In this document: in pieces, positions 1 through 9,159 of the stretch | How positions within the stretch are numbered: the stretch's first letter is position 1 | How the letters are laid out: the number at the start of each line of letters is the position of its first letter | Notes under the pieces: model-generated | The model's database searches: none | Seen by the model: the letters and a program-made list of their open reading frames with translations, nothing else | What the model was told of the DNA's origin: nothing | Source: Pseudomonas californiensis | GTDB taxonomy: Bacteria; Pseudomonadota; Gammaproteobacteria; Pseudomonadales; Pseudomonadaceae | Reading direction: 5' to 3' | Assembly: GCF_021147775.1 (NCBI RefSeq) | Contig: NZ_JAGTPK010000005.1 | Span: 171,285-235,284 of the forward strand | DNA length: 64,000 bases | Position numbers and translations under genes: made by a program

Positions 1-1
1 G

Positions 2-475
2 TTCTTACTTTTTCCGGTACTCGAGCTGTTTCTCCTGGTTCGAGTCGGTATGTCCATTGGCTTTCTCTGGACATTCCTGCTGGTCCTGGCGACTTCGATG
101 CTGGGGCTTTTCATCATGCGTGTGGCCGGTTTCGCGACAGCGTTGCGAGCCCGCGAGAGCCTGGCGCGTGGCGAGCTTCCCGCGCAGCAGATGCTTGAGG
201 GTCTGATGGTTGCCGTGGGCGGTGGCTTGCTGCTCCTGCCAGGCTTCATCAGCGACATCCTGGGCGTGATCTGCCTGTTGCCGGTGACGCGCCGTCTGCT
301 GATAAACAAAGTGCGTCAGCGCGCCGAGAGCCAGGCCATGCGTCAGCGTGCATTCGCCGATGACCTGCAGGCCCAGGCCAATCACGGCCAGCCGAGCAGC
401 CGTCCCAGCGCGATTCATCAGCCTACGCGTGAGCCTGATGTGATCGAAGGCGAGTTCGAGCATCGCGACAAATAA
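2..475 (+). CDS. fxsA: FxsA family membrane protein, 5' end cut off by the window edge
   Basis: The reading frame is open to the first bases of the window and reads FLLFPVLELFLLVRVG before the internal Met at base 50. This is the usual FxsA N-terminus, so only the first few codons are missing. FxsA is a small inner-membrane protein; in E. coli its overproduction relieves phage T7 exclusion by the F plasmid, but its normal role is unknown. Visible are a first hydrophobic segment, a second one (LLLLPGFISDILGVICLLP) with the family's G-F-hydrophobic-D pattern, then a basic hydrophilic tail. It lies directly upstream of groES, as in other pseudomonads. Family call is firm. Confidence 0.9.
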   Translation, partial: FLLFPVLELFLLVRVGMSIGFLWTFLLVLATSMLGLFIMRVAGFATALRARESLARGELPAQQMLEGLMVAVGGGLLLLPGFISDILGVICLLPVTRRLLINKVRQRAESQAMRQRAFADDLQAQANHGQPSSRPSAIHQPTREPDVIEGEFEHRDK

Positions 476-491
476 GCTCGACCGTCCTGGC

Positions 492-522
492 GATGCGGCA
501 CCTTCGGGTACCGCATCTGTTT
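492..522 (+). terminator. Hairpin with UUCG tetraloop after fxsA
   Basis: GATGCGG (492-498) pairs with CCGCATC (511-517). An inner ACC/GGT pairing closes on a TTCG loop, and a short T-rich run (TGTTTC) follows. It sits 17 bases after the fxsA stop and separates fxsA from the groES promoter region. Confidence 0.6.
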
Positions 523-565
523 CTGGAACATGCCCGGTCGCGACGTACTCGCCTGCAAAAAAAAT

Positions 566-590
566 CTTGCCCCGCACTTGTAATACCCAT
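566..590 (+). promoter_or_regulatory. Possible heat-shock (RpoH-type) promoter of groESL
   Basis: CTTGCCC (566-572) and ACCCAT (585-590) lie about 12 bases apart and resemble the sigma-32 pattern CTTGAAA - N11-15 - CCCCATNT. It is about 155 bases upstream of groES. groESL of gamma-proteobacteria is normally RpoH-controlled; no CIRCE element was seen. The -35 match is imperfect, so this is a candidate only. Confidence 0.4.
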
Positions 591-744
591 GCCTGCCCTT
601 ATGTATGGGTCACCGCAAGGTTTCTGGCCTTATTGCCAGACCGTATTCTGCGGTTCGCGCGTCGAACCGTAACCGGCAAGTCCGGATTTAACACAGGCCG
701 GTGTCATCACCGACCACTCAAAAAACATAATCAGGAGATCGACA

Positions 745-1038
745 ATGAAGCTTCGTCCTCTGCATGACCGCGTCGTAATCCGTCGCAGCGAAGAAGAAAC
801 GAAAACTGCCGGCGGTATCGTTCTGCCAGGTTCGGCTGCCGAAAAGCCTAACCGTGGCGAGATCGTTGCTGTTGGTACCGGCCGCGTGCTGGACAACGGT
901 GAAGTACGTGCGCTGGCTGTGAAAGTGGGTGACAAAGTCGTGTTTGGCCCGTACTCCGGCAGCAACACTGTGAAAGTTGACGGCGAAGACCTGCTGGTAA
1001 TGAGCGAGAACGAGATCCTCGCCGTTGTCGAAGGCTGA
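745..1038 (+). CDS. groES: GroES co-chaperonin (Hsp10)
   Basis: A 97-residue protein of normal GroES length, starting [14 protein letters not shown]. It contains the mobile-loop segment ([14 protein letters not shown], about residues 16-31) that docks on GroEL, and the beta-barrel end ([17 protein letters not shown]). It forms the heptameric lid that closes the GroEL cavity during ATP-driven protein folding in the cytoplasm. A clear AGGAG ribosome binding site lies just before the ATG, and groEL follows 49 bases after the stop, so the pair is one operon. Very sure. Confidence 0.98.
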   Translation: MKLRPLHDRVVIRRSEEETKTAGGIVLPGSAAEKPNRGEIVAVGTGRVLDNGEVRALAVKVGDKVVFGPYSGSNTVKVDGEDLLVMSENEILAVVEG

Positions 1039-1051
1039 GTGCTCCCGCTGA

Positions 1052-2731
<1,680 letters not shown>

Positions 2732-2760
2732 GCCAGCTTTACCCCCTGAGCGACACCCAT

Positions 2761-2791
2761 AAAAAACCCCGCCTTGTGCGGGGTTTTTTTA
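2761..2791. terminator. Intrinsic terminator shared by groESL and the convergent PAP2 gene
   Basis: ACCCCGC (loop CTTGT) GCGGGGT is flanked by A6 on the left and T7 on the right, so it works on either strand. It lies 30 bases after groEL and faces the convergent phosphatase gene. Confidence 0.85.
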
Positions 2792-2824
2792 TGGGGCTGA
2801 TTCAGGTTCAGGCAATGTCACCGA

Positions 2825-3565
2825 TCAGGACGTTATCTGAACGGCTGATTTCTTCGCTGCCTTGTGCGCTGGCCTGTAAAGAATGAGGTAATACGCGGCT
2901 AAGCAAATCAGCCAACAGAAAACGGCTGTCCAGATATTGTGCGACAAAAAATGCGCGCCTTGCAGCATTCGACCCAGTGAGAAAATCGTCCCGAGACCGA
3001 ATGCCAGAGCCAGACCAGCCTTGGCCAGACGTGGACGGCGGTCGCGCAGCATGAAAAACAGAGCGAACAGTGTAAAACCGGTGGCAGCGTGGCCGCCTGG
3101 CCAGCAGCGTCCAGGCTTGTCGGTCGTCGGGCGAGGACTCAATAGCTCACTGTAGGTTTCTGAGCCGCCAAATTCAGTCAGACTCCAGGGACACTGGACC
3201 GAAGTGACCACTTTTACCGGCGTCACGAAACCGGTCGACAGCGCCATGGCCACCACCAGATACCCCAGTTCACGCCGCCACGGCATCAGACGTTCGACCT
3301 TGAATGATGCAATAAAGCTGATAATGGCCAACACGCCGAGCGTCATCACCACTTGCTTGGCGCGATCGTGAAGGATGTCCTCAAGAAAATAGCTGTGTCT
3401 CCCGATAAATTGTCCGCTCACCGGGTCGAAAGCCATTTTGGCAATATCCATGTCCACGGACGTCAACTCCAGCAGGACAAGGGCCAAGGCAGTCACGGCG
3501 GGGATGCCGAGGCAGATCCATAGGTTGAGTGGACGGGAAGAGGGCAGGGCAGCGGCTTTCGACAT
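2825..3565 (-). CDS. PAP2-family membrane phosphatase
   Basis: A 246-residue integral membrane phosphatase of the PAP2 superfamily, which removes phosphate from lipids such as lipid A, phosphatidic acid or undecaprenyl pyrophosphate. It has several hydrophobic segments. The motif centred on CWPGGHA is the family's SGH-type block, and GRMLQGAHFLSHNIWT carries the R-x6-H-x3-(D/N) block; the last acidic residue is N here. The catalytic domain probably faces the periplasm. A match to the ColR box lies upstream, and in P. putida a PAP2 gene next to colRS (PP0900) is a reported ColR target, so an envelope lipid-phosphate role is plausible. The substrate is not shown by sequence. Confidence 0.85.
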   Translation of the reverse strand: MSKAAALPSSRPLNLWICLGIPAVTALALVLLELTSVDMDIAKMAFDPVSGQFIGRHSYFLEDILHDRAKQVVMTLGVLAIISFIASFKVERLMPWRRELGYLVVAMALSTGFVTPVKVVTSVQCPWSLTEFGGSETYSELLSPRPTTDKPGRCWPGGHAATGFTLFALFFMLRDRRPRLAKAGLALAFGLGTIFSLGRMLQGAHFLSHNIWTAVFCWLICLAAYYLILYRPAHKAAKKSAVQITS

Positions 3566-3652
3566 GGCAAGTCCAGATCAATGGAACATACGCCGCGCTC
3601 TTGGATGGCGGCAATTTGTGTCCGAGTGTGTCACGGGCTTTGTGAATCATTG

Positions 3653-3668
3653 GTGAAAAAATCGTTAG
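3653..3668 (-). promoter_or_regulatory. Predicted ColR binding site for the PAP2 gene
   Basis: Read on the minus strand this 16-mer matches the P. putida ColR consensus, as I recall it, YYNASNNYTTTTTCAC at every defined position (on the plus strand GTGAAAAA, A, TC, GT, T, AG). It lies 87 bases upstream of the PAP2 start. Confidence 0.7.
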
Positions 3669-3741
3669 GCGATTCGGCGCTGGCCCTCACGGCGACTTCG
3701 TCTTAAGCTGCGCCAGCCCAAACTGCATATGAGAGTGTTCC

Positions 3742-4425
3742 ATGCGAATTCTTCTGGTTGAAGACAACCGCGACATCCTGGCGAACATGGCCGATTATCT
3801 GGGCATGAAAGGCTACACCGTCGATTGCGCTCAGGATGGCCTCTCTGGACTGCATCTGGCGGCAACCGAACATTACGACCTGATTGTGCTCGACATCATG
3901 CTACCTGGCATTGACGGTTACACCCTGTGCAAGCGCCTGCGTGAAGATGCTCGTCGTGATACGCCGGTGATCATGCTCACAGCCCGTGATCAGTTGGACG
4001 ACCGCCTGCAGGGTTTCCGCTCGGGCGCGGACGATTACCTGCTCAAGCCGTTCGCGCTTTCCGAGTTGGCTGCACGTATAGAAGCAGTATTGCGCCGCGC
4101 CCAGGGTGGTGGACGTCGCACGTTGCAGGTCGCCGATCTGATCTATGACCTCGACACCCTTGAAGTCACGCGTGAGGGGCGGATGCTCAAGCTCAACCCG
4201 GTCGGTCTGAAGCTGCTGGCTGTGCTGATGCAGAAGAGCCCGCATGTGTTGCGTCGCGAGATCCTTGAGGAGGCGCTGTGGGGTGATGATTGCCCCGACA
4301 GTGACAGCCTGCGCAGCCACGTGCACCAATTGCGTCAGGTGATCGACAAACCGTTTTCCAAGCCGTTACTGCAAACCGTGCATGGCGTAGGTTATCGCTT
4401 GGCCGAGGGCCGGGATGGAGTTTAA
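3742..4425 (+). CDS. colR: ColR response regulator (OmpR family)
   Basis: A 227-residue OmpR/PhoB-type regulator. The receiver domain (about 1-120) has the acidic pair E7/D8, phospho-acceptor D51 in VLDIML, and the conserved T and K (MLTAR, LLKPF). The winged-helix DNA-binding domain (about 128-222) ends in VHGVGYRL. ColRS controls envelope homeostasis, metal tolerance and root colonisation in pseudomonads. The 3' end overlaps colS by 11 bases, so the two are translationally coupled. Identity as ColR rests on the neighbouring genes and on the sensor's metal-site residues. Confidence 0.93.
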   Translation: MRILLVEDNRDILANMADYLGMKGYTVDCAQDGLSGLHLAATEHYDLIVLDIMLPGIDGYTLCKRLREDARRDTPVIMLTARDQLDDRLQGFRSGADDYLLKPFALSELAARIEAVLRRAQGGGRRTLQVADLIYDLDTLEVTREGRMLKLNPVGLKLLAVLMQKSPHVLRREILEEALWGDDCPDSDSLRSHVHQLRQVIDKPFSKPLLQTVHGVGYRLAEGRDGV

Positions 4426-5704
4426 ACAGAGCCTTGCCCAGCGGATCATCATCGCGTTTGCCTTGATGAGTGCCCTGGTTGCCGGATCCTTCGCCATCGG
4501 CATCATTTCTACCGTTCACCTGGTTGAAGAAAAACTGATTTCTGCAGGCCTCGGCGGCGATCTCAACCGCCTCATGCTGATGGACAGCGTCAGCGACTGG
4601 AGCCATCGCCCCAAACCGGACCAACTGTTCTATTTCACCAATGGCCCTGGCGATTTCGATCTGCCCAAGGATTTGCGCCATCTGGAGCCCGGTTTTCATG
4701 AAGTGTTTCGTGGGCCGTTGTCCTATCACGCCATGATCGAAGTGGTGGACGGCAGGCATTACGCGCTGCTGCAAGATCAGAGTGACTTCGAAGAACGTGA
4801 GCGTGTGCTGTTTGCCGTCGTGCTGGTGGGCTTTGTGATGGCCCTTGCCCTGGCTGTTTTTCTGGGCTGGGTTCTCGCCCGTCGGGTGATGGCGCCTGTG
4901 GTGCGTCTGGCCAGGCAGGTCAGGCACCGCGACCAGTTACTGGGCCTCGCGCCGCCGCTTGCACCGGATTACGCCGCTGATGAGGTTGGAGAGCTCGCTG
5001 TCGCGTTCGACGCCACCCTGGGTCGACTCAGACAAGCTTTGATCCGCGAACGGATGTTCACCAGTGACGTCAGCCATGAATTGCGCACGCCACTGATGGT
5101 GCTGGCCAGTTCGTGTGAGCTGTTGCTGGAAAACCCGGCGCTGGACCACCGGGCGCGTCGGCAGGTGGAGCGTATCGGGCGTGCCTGCGAAGAGATGCGC
5201 GACCTGGTGCAGACGTTCCTCATGCTTGCCCGTACGCAACGTGAAGATCCCGCCATGACCCCCAAGGCCACGCTGGTTGGCGTCGCCGAGCAGTTGATTT
5301 CTCAGTGGCGCGACCCGATCGAAGGCAAAGGCTTGACGCTCATCTACAACCCACCGCCGGATGATGAGGTTTCCGACATTCGCTACAACGCGACCTTTTT
5401 GCATGCGGTGATGGGCAACCTGTTGCGCAACGCTTTGCATTACACCGATCACGGTTTTATTGCCCTGACGTTGCAGCAGGAGGGTTTTGTCGTCGAAGAC
5501 AGTGGTGTCGGGATCCCCGAAGAAAAGCGCGAGGCGATGTTCGAGCCTTTCGTACGTGGCAACGAGCAGCGCGGTGAGGGGTTGGGGTTGGGACTTTCGC
5601 TGGTGCAACGCATTTGCGCCAACCAGGGATGGAGCGTGAATCTTACGCCAAGAGACCCTCATGGCTGCCGTTTTCAGGTTCATCTGGATATCGCCAAGCC
5701 GTGA
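4415..5704 (+). CDS. colS: ColS membrane sensor histidine kinase
   Basis: A 429-residue inner-membrane sensor kinase. A first membrane segment (about 10-32) and a second (about 132-154) enclose a roughly 100-residue periplasmic domain. That domain carries an ExxE pair at E126/E129 just before the second segment, plus H35, D57, E96 and H105. As I recall, these are the residues linked to Fe(III)/Zn sensing in P. putida ColS. The cytoplasmic part has a HAMP-like linker, the H-box VSHELRTPL with H221, the N-box NLLRNALHYT, and the G boxes VEDSGVGIP and GEGLGLGLSL. It phosphorylates ColR, encoded immediately upstream. Confidence 0.93.
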   Translation: MEFKQSLAQRIIIAFALMSALVAGSFAIGIISTVHLVEEKLISAGLGGDLNRLMLMDSVSDWSHRPKPDQLFYFTNGPGDFDLPKDLRHLEPGFHEVFRGPLSYHAMIEVVDGRHYALLQDQSDFEERERVLFAVVLVGFVMALALAVFLGWVLARRVMAPVVRLARQVRHRDQLLGLAPPLAPDYAADEVGELAVAFDATLGRLRQALIRERMFTSDVSHELRTPLMVLASSCELLLENPALDHRARRQVERIGRACEEMRDLVQTFLMLARTQREDPAMTPKATLVGVAEQLISQWRDPIEGKGLTLIYNPPPDDEVSDIRYNATFLHAVMGNLLRNALHYTDHGFIALTLQQEGFVVEDSGVGIPEEKREAMFEPFVRGNEQRGEGLGLGLSLVQRICANQGWSVNLTPRDPHGCRFQVHLDIAKP

Positions 5705-5828
5705 TTCAGTGTGGTTGATTCTTTGAATAAAGGGCGTTTTTCCATGACGGCAAAGCGACTTTTTTTAGAGAATCATCACGTAGCGTGCGTAAGTCCTTGT
5801 AAAGTCTTGCAACATCCACTTAGTAAAT

Positions 5829-5844
5829 ATGACATTTTTTTCAC
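5829..5844 (+). promoter_or_regulatory. Predicted ColR binding site for the methyltransferase-wapQ operon
   Basis: This 16-mer ends in TTTTTCAC and matches YYNASNNYTTTTTCAC except at its first base (A). It lies 68 bases upstream of the methyltransferase start, in an AT-rich stretch after colS. In P. putida the equivalent operon (PP0903-0905) is a reported ColR target. Confidence 0.65.
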
Positions 5845-5912
5845 ATTGGCATGACCTGACGATGACAGCACTGACTCTATTTTGCGTGGCATCATCGTCA
5901 GGAGATGCTCCA

Positions 5913-6593
5913 ATGAGTGAGCGCATAGAGCTTGAGTTTTCCCGCAAGTACGACAAGGCCCACGCCCGTCAGTACCTTGAAAAACACCAGGACGGTCTTT
6001 GGCGCAAACTGTCGCATTACCGCGATGAGCAATTGGCCAGAAAGGCGTTGCGTCTGGCCGGTGACCCAGGGCTTGTACTTGATCTGCCTTGCGGAGCCGG
6101 ACGTTTCTGGTCGATGTTGGCCGAAAAGCCCAATCGCTCGATCATCGGGGCGGACAATTCCGCCGACATGCTGCGCACCGCGTGTGAGTCTCAACCTGCA
6201 GAGATTGTAAAAAGGGTACGACCCTTGCAGACGTCTGCTTTCGCGATTGATTTGCCAGACAATGCAGTGGACAGCATCTTTTGTATGCGTTTATTGCACC
6301 ATGTTGGGCAGGCCAGTGACCGGAAGGCTCTGTTGCAGGAGTTTCAGCGCGTCACTCGCGACAGTGTGATTGTTTCTCTGTGGGTGGACGGCAATTTCAA
6401 AGCCTGGAAACGCAAGCGTCTCGAGAATAAACGAGGCCAGCAAAACGGGCAGGAAAGTTACCAGAATCGTTTCGTGTTACCGGCCAACACAGCAGAAGCC
6501 GAATTTGAACAGGCAGGCTTTCGCATTCAAACGCGAATGGATTTCCTGCCCATGTACGCCATGTGGCGCGTCTATGTATTACGCAAAAGGTAA
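5913..6593 (+). CDS. Class I SAM-dependent methyltransferase (ColR-operon type)
   Basis: A 226-residue protein whose SAM-binding motif I reads VLDLPCGAGRF (about residues 55-65), followed by IIGADNSADML (motif II region) and VDSIFCMRLLHH (motif IV region). The start is the ATG at 5913, because AGGAG (5900-5904) sits 8 bases before it and the upstream in-frame codons overlap the ColR site. It is the orf222-type gene that follows colRS in other pseudomonads. The target molecule is unknown; its partnership with a LPS-kinase-like gene suggests lipopolysaccharide or another envelope glycoconjugate (inference). Confidence 0.85.
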   Translation: MSERIELEFSRKYDKAHARQYLEKHQDGLWRKLSHYRDEQLARKALRLAGDPGLVLDLPCGAGRFWSMLAEKPNRSIIGADNSADMLRTACESQPAEIVKRVRPLQTSAFAIDLPDNAVDSIFCMRLLHHVGQASDRKALLQEFQRVTRDSVIVSLWVDGNFKAWKRKRLENKRGQQNGQESYQNRFVLPANTAEAEFEQAGFRIQTRMDFLPMYAMWRVYVLRKR

Positions 6594-6597
6594 ATGA

Positions 6598-7320
6598 ATG
6601 GGGTCGCTGTCCTTGAAAGAATCCGACGCAAGCTCAACCAAGAACGGCTTTGGCCATTTCTGGAGCGAACGCGGCGAATGGGTTGAAGAGCCCAATGTCC
6701 GCCGTGGTGGCGAAAGTGGCGTGCAACGGGTGATTACGGGTGACGGTGCGACGCTGTACAGCAAGCGTCAGACGGGTCATACCTATCGCAGCTGGTTGCA
6801 CCCTTTCGGCCGTCCTACCGTCCTGCGCGAGCGTGATGCGCTGGAAGGCCTGCGCAAACTGGGCGTAGGGGTCCCGGAAATCGTTTATTGCGGTGCGGAG
6901 CGTGATCAGCAGCACGGCTGGCGCGCCTTGCTGGTCACCGTCGCGCTGGACGGTTTCGAAGAGATCGACCATTGGATTGCCGGTGGTGCGCGAGCGCGCC
7001 ATGGCGAGCTGCTATACGAACAGGCGCTCAACGAAGTGGGTACGACCCTTGCGCGCATGCACTTGGGGCGCTGGCAACACAGTTGTCTGTACAGCAAACA
7101 TATTTTTGTACGGGTCAGCGGCGAGGGCGCTCAGGCCCGAGCCGAAGTAGCGCTGCTGGATCTGGAGAAGGGCCGACGCCGCCTGACTGCTTATAGCGCT
7201 GCTCAGCACGACATGAAACAACTCAAACGCCATTCGTCATTCAGCGCCGCAGACTGGCAAAAGCTGGTCTACTTTTACCAAGCGGCGTTTGGCAGCTCTA
7301 TCAAAGGTTTAGAGTCATGA
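6598..7320 (+). CDS. wapQ: Lipopolysaccharide kinase InaA/WaaP-family protein
   Basis: A 240-residue member of the Kdo/WaaP lipopolysaccharide-kinase family. It has the glycine-poor ATP lobe with K (LYSKRQTGHTYRS), the long helix LRERDALEGLRKLGVGVPEIVYCG, the catalytic-loop segment LARMHLGRWQHSCLYSKHIFV, and the DLEKGRRR stretch that carries the metal-binding Asp. It probably phosphorylates core sugars of LPS on the cytoplasmic side. It starts 4 bases after the methyltransferase stop and overlaps the next gene by 4 bases, so the three form one operon. Called wapQ or inaA next to colRS in other Pseudomonas; exact substrate not shown. Confidence 0.82.
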   Translation: MGSLSLKESDASSTKNGFGHFWSERGEWVEEPNVRRGGESGVQRVITGDGATLYSKRQTGHTYRSWLHPFGRPTVLRERDALEGLRKLGVGVPEIVYCGAERDQQHGWRALLVTVALDGFEEIDHWIAGGARARHGELLYEQALNEVGTTLARMHLGRWQHSCLYSKHIFVRVSGEGAQARAEVALLDLEKGRRRLTAYSAAQHDMKQLKRHSSFSAADWQKLVYFYQAAFGSSIKGLES

Positions 7321-7544
7321 AGTTAGAAATGGCTAGAGGTTTGTTCGTATTCGGTGCCTTGGCAACAGCAACGCTCGCCATGGCTGCCCTTGAACAGCCA
7401 GCAACGAAGATTCTGAGTGCACAGCATGGCGAGGGGCATTGTCCGTTGCCTCGTTCGGTCAAGAACCAGGTCATGGTCAAACCCGATCACGACCTGCTGC
7501 TGTTGATGTACAGCCTGGCTCAGGGAACGGGATCGAAAAATTGA
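7317..7544 (+). CDS. Small exported protein of the colRS-linked operon
   Basis: A 75-residue protein beginning with a signal-peptide-like stretch (MARGLFVFGALATATLAMAA, then a possible AMA|A cleavage). The mature part of about 50 residues contains one Cys and the pattern DHDLLLLMYSLAQG. Its ATG overlaps the wapQ stop (ATGA), which indicates coupled translation. Equivalent short genes follow wapQ in other pseudomonads. Function unknown; location predicted as periplasmic. Confidence 0.7.
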   Translation: MKLEMARGLFVFGALATATLAMAALEQPATKILSAQHGEGHCPLPRSVKNQVMVKPDHDLLLLMYSLAQGTGSKN

Positions 7545-7560
7545 AAAACCTTCCTACCTT

Positions 7561-7585
7561 AAAGGCCCCATTTGGGGCCTTTTTG
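7561..7585 (+). terminator. Intrinsic terminator of the wapQ operon
   Basis: AAAGGCCCC (loop ATTT) GGGGCCTTTTT, 16 bases after the last stop of the operon. Confidence 0.9.
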
Positions 7586-7631
7586 TTGGGCGCAGTTTTT
7601 TCCGGGTAGGCGAGTGTTCTGGAAGGCAGAA

Positions 7632-7652
7632 CTGGAGTTTTTGGGACTCCAG
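7632..7652. promoter_or_regulatory. Inverted repeat upstream of the PspA operon
   Basis: CTGGAGT (7632-7638) and ACTCCAG (7646-7652) form a perfect 7-base inverted repeat with a 7-base spacer. No T-run follows, so an operator is more likely than a terminator. It lies 128 bases before the first gene of the operon. No clear sigma-54 (GG-N10-GC) or sigma-70 promoter could be assigned. Confidence 0.3.
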
Positions 7653-7779
7653 ATATTGAGGAGGTTTCTTACTTTTTTAAGCGGCGGTTCTGACATAACG
7701 TCGTCTTCATATATGTCATCTTTCTTCGAATATTTGTCGAGCCAGAAGCGTTCGAGCAACACGTCGAAGGAAACAGATC

Positions 7780-8478
7780 GTGCCGCGTATCTGGAACAGG
7801 ATTATGACTGCCTTGTGTGGCGGGACCAGCGAGGCGGCAGGCGTCGTCATGGCTCGTCAGGCGTTGCACATACTTGATCAGGAAATCCTGGATGCCCAGC
7901 AGCGCATGGACACCAGTCGATCAAGCCTTGCTGCCCTGATGGCCAAGCACCTTCTTTCAACCCGAAACCTCGTCCAGATCCAGGCACAAGTGGCATCACA
8001 GACACGTGACGCCGAAAACGCCCTTCAGGCAGGTGACGAAGGTAGTGCCCTGGGCATCGCTGCCCGTATCGGTCAACTGGAGAGACTGATGGCCGACGAT
8101 GCCCGTATCGCTCAAGGCTATGCAACAGCCGTCAGCAGTCTGAGCGCGGCATTGCGGGTCAGTGAGCAGAAACTGTTGGCGCTCAGGCAGCAGGTCGAAG
8201 TCGTACGCACCACAGAGCTTGTGCAGCGGGCTCACGTTGCCTGGGCGGCAGATGATGATGAATCCGCCGGCAGGCTGCGCAATGTCGCAAACGCTCTGGA
8301 CAATGTCCGGCAGCGCCAGATGGAGGCAGAGGCGCGCCTGGAAGTCCAGGCAAGGTCGTGTCTCGCCGATGCTGATCTTGAGCAACGGTTGCGGGATGCC
8401 CGGGTCATCGTAGACAGCAGCGGCGCGTGCGCCGTGCTGCAACGAATCAAGACCAACATCCTGTTTCAAACCAACTGA
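7780..8478 (+). CDS. PspA/IM30-family membrane-stress protein
   Basis: A 232-residue, almost wholly helical protein of the PspA/IM30/Vipp1 (ESCRT-III-like) family. It starts with an amphipathic helix (MPRIWNRIMTALCGG) and continues with long coiled coils (LHILDQEILDAQQRMDTSRSSLAALMAKHL, LEQRLRDARV). Such proteins bind stressed inner membrane. The GTG at 7780 is used because AAGGA lies 8 bases upstream. It heads a four-gene run with a NfeD-like protein, a flotillin and a large ATPase, and no PspB/C/F genes are nearby. This is therefore not the classical E. coli psp operon but the flotillin/ATPase-linked type. Confidence 0.8.
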   Translation: MPRIWNRIMTALCGGTSEAAGVVMARQALHILDQEILDAQQRMDTSRSSLAALMAKHLLSTRNLVQIQAQVASQTRDAENALQAGDEGSALGIAARIGQLERLMADDARIAQGYATAVSSLSAALRVSEQKLLALRQQVEVVRTTELVQRAHVAWAADDDESAGRLRNVANALDNVRQRQMEAEARLEVQARSCLADADLEQRLRDARVIVDSSGACAVLQRIKTNILFQTN

Positions 8479-8495
8479 GTCGAAAGGATTTCGCC

Positions 8496-9137
8496 GTGAA
8501 CCGTTTTATCGAAACAGCGTTGTCATTTCCTGTGGTGGTCTTCAGTCTGCTTCTGGCGATAAGCATGGTTTATTGGCTTTTGGTCTGCTGCGGAATTCTT
8601 GGTGACGGCTCGGTCGATATTGACATGCAGGGCGTATCGGCTTGTGACCATGCCACTGCCAGGTCGGGTAAAGGTTTGCTTGCGCGAGTGGGGCTGTCGG
8701 GTGTTCCTGTCTCGATCATTCTTACGCTGATCAGCGTTTCAGGCTGGTGGGTGAGCTACTTCAGCCACCAACTGCTGATCGACCCGCTGGCTCTCGGTTT
8801 TTTCTACTATCCGCTGGGATTTGCCACCGGGCTGTTCGCCCTGGCAGTCGCTCTGGTTTTTACACGATTGGTTATTGGTTTCTTCAAACCTCTTGTCAGA
8901 CGCATCAAAGGGCCTGAACCGGCACCGATATGTGGGCAAGTGGCGATCGTCACCAGCCAGACCGTGAGTTTCAAGAGCGGTCGAGCGCTGATGAATGATG
9001 GCGGCGCAGGACTGCTGCTTCAGGTTCGTACCTTCAGTCCCCCCGTGATCAAACGCAATGACCGGGTGGTGCTGCTTCAATACCTCGCTGACGAACATGC
9101 CTACCTCGTGGTCAGCGAGTCGCACTTCAAGGGCTGA
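8496..9137 (+). CDS. YqiJ/NfeD-like OB-fold inner-membrane protein
   Basis: A 213-residue protein with about three membrane segments (residues about 8-32, 62-85 and 95-125) and a C-terminal soluble beta-rich domain (about 145-213, GQVAIVTSQTVSFKSGRALMNDGGAGLLLQVR...) consistent with the OB fold of NfeD/YqiJ proteins. The start is the GTG at 8496, with AAGGA 7 bases before it. NfeD-type proteins are the usual partners of flotillins and are thought to help them assemble in the membrane; here the flotillin gene follows 22 bases later. Confidence 0.78.
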   Translation: MNRFIETALSFPVVVFSLLLAISMVYWLLVCCGILGDGSVDIDMQGVSACDHATARSGKGLLARVGLSGVPVSIILTLISVSGWWVSYFSHQLLIDPLALGFFYYPLGFATGLFALAVALVFTRLVIGFFKPLVRRIKGPEPAPICGQVAIVTSQTVSFKSGRALMNDGGAGLLLQVRTFSPPVIKRNDRVVLLQYLADEHAYLVVSESHFKG

Positions 9138-9159
9138 GCCCATAACGGAGTAATACTGC

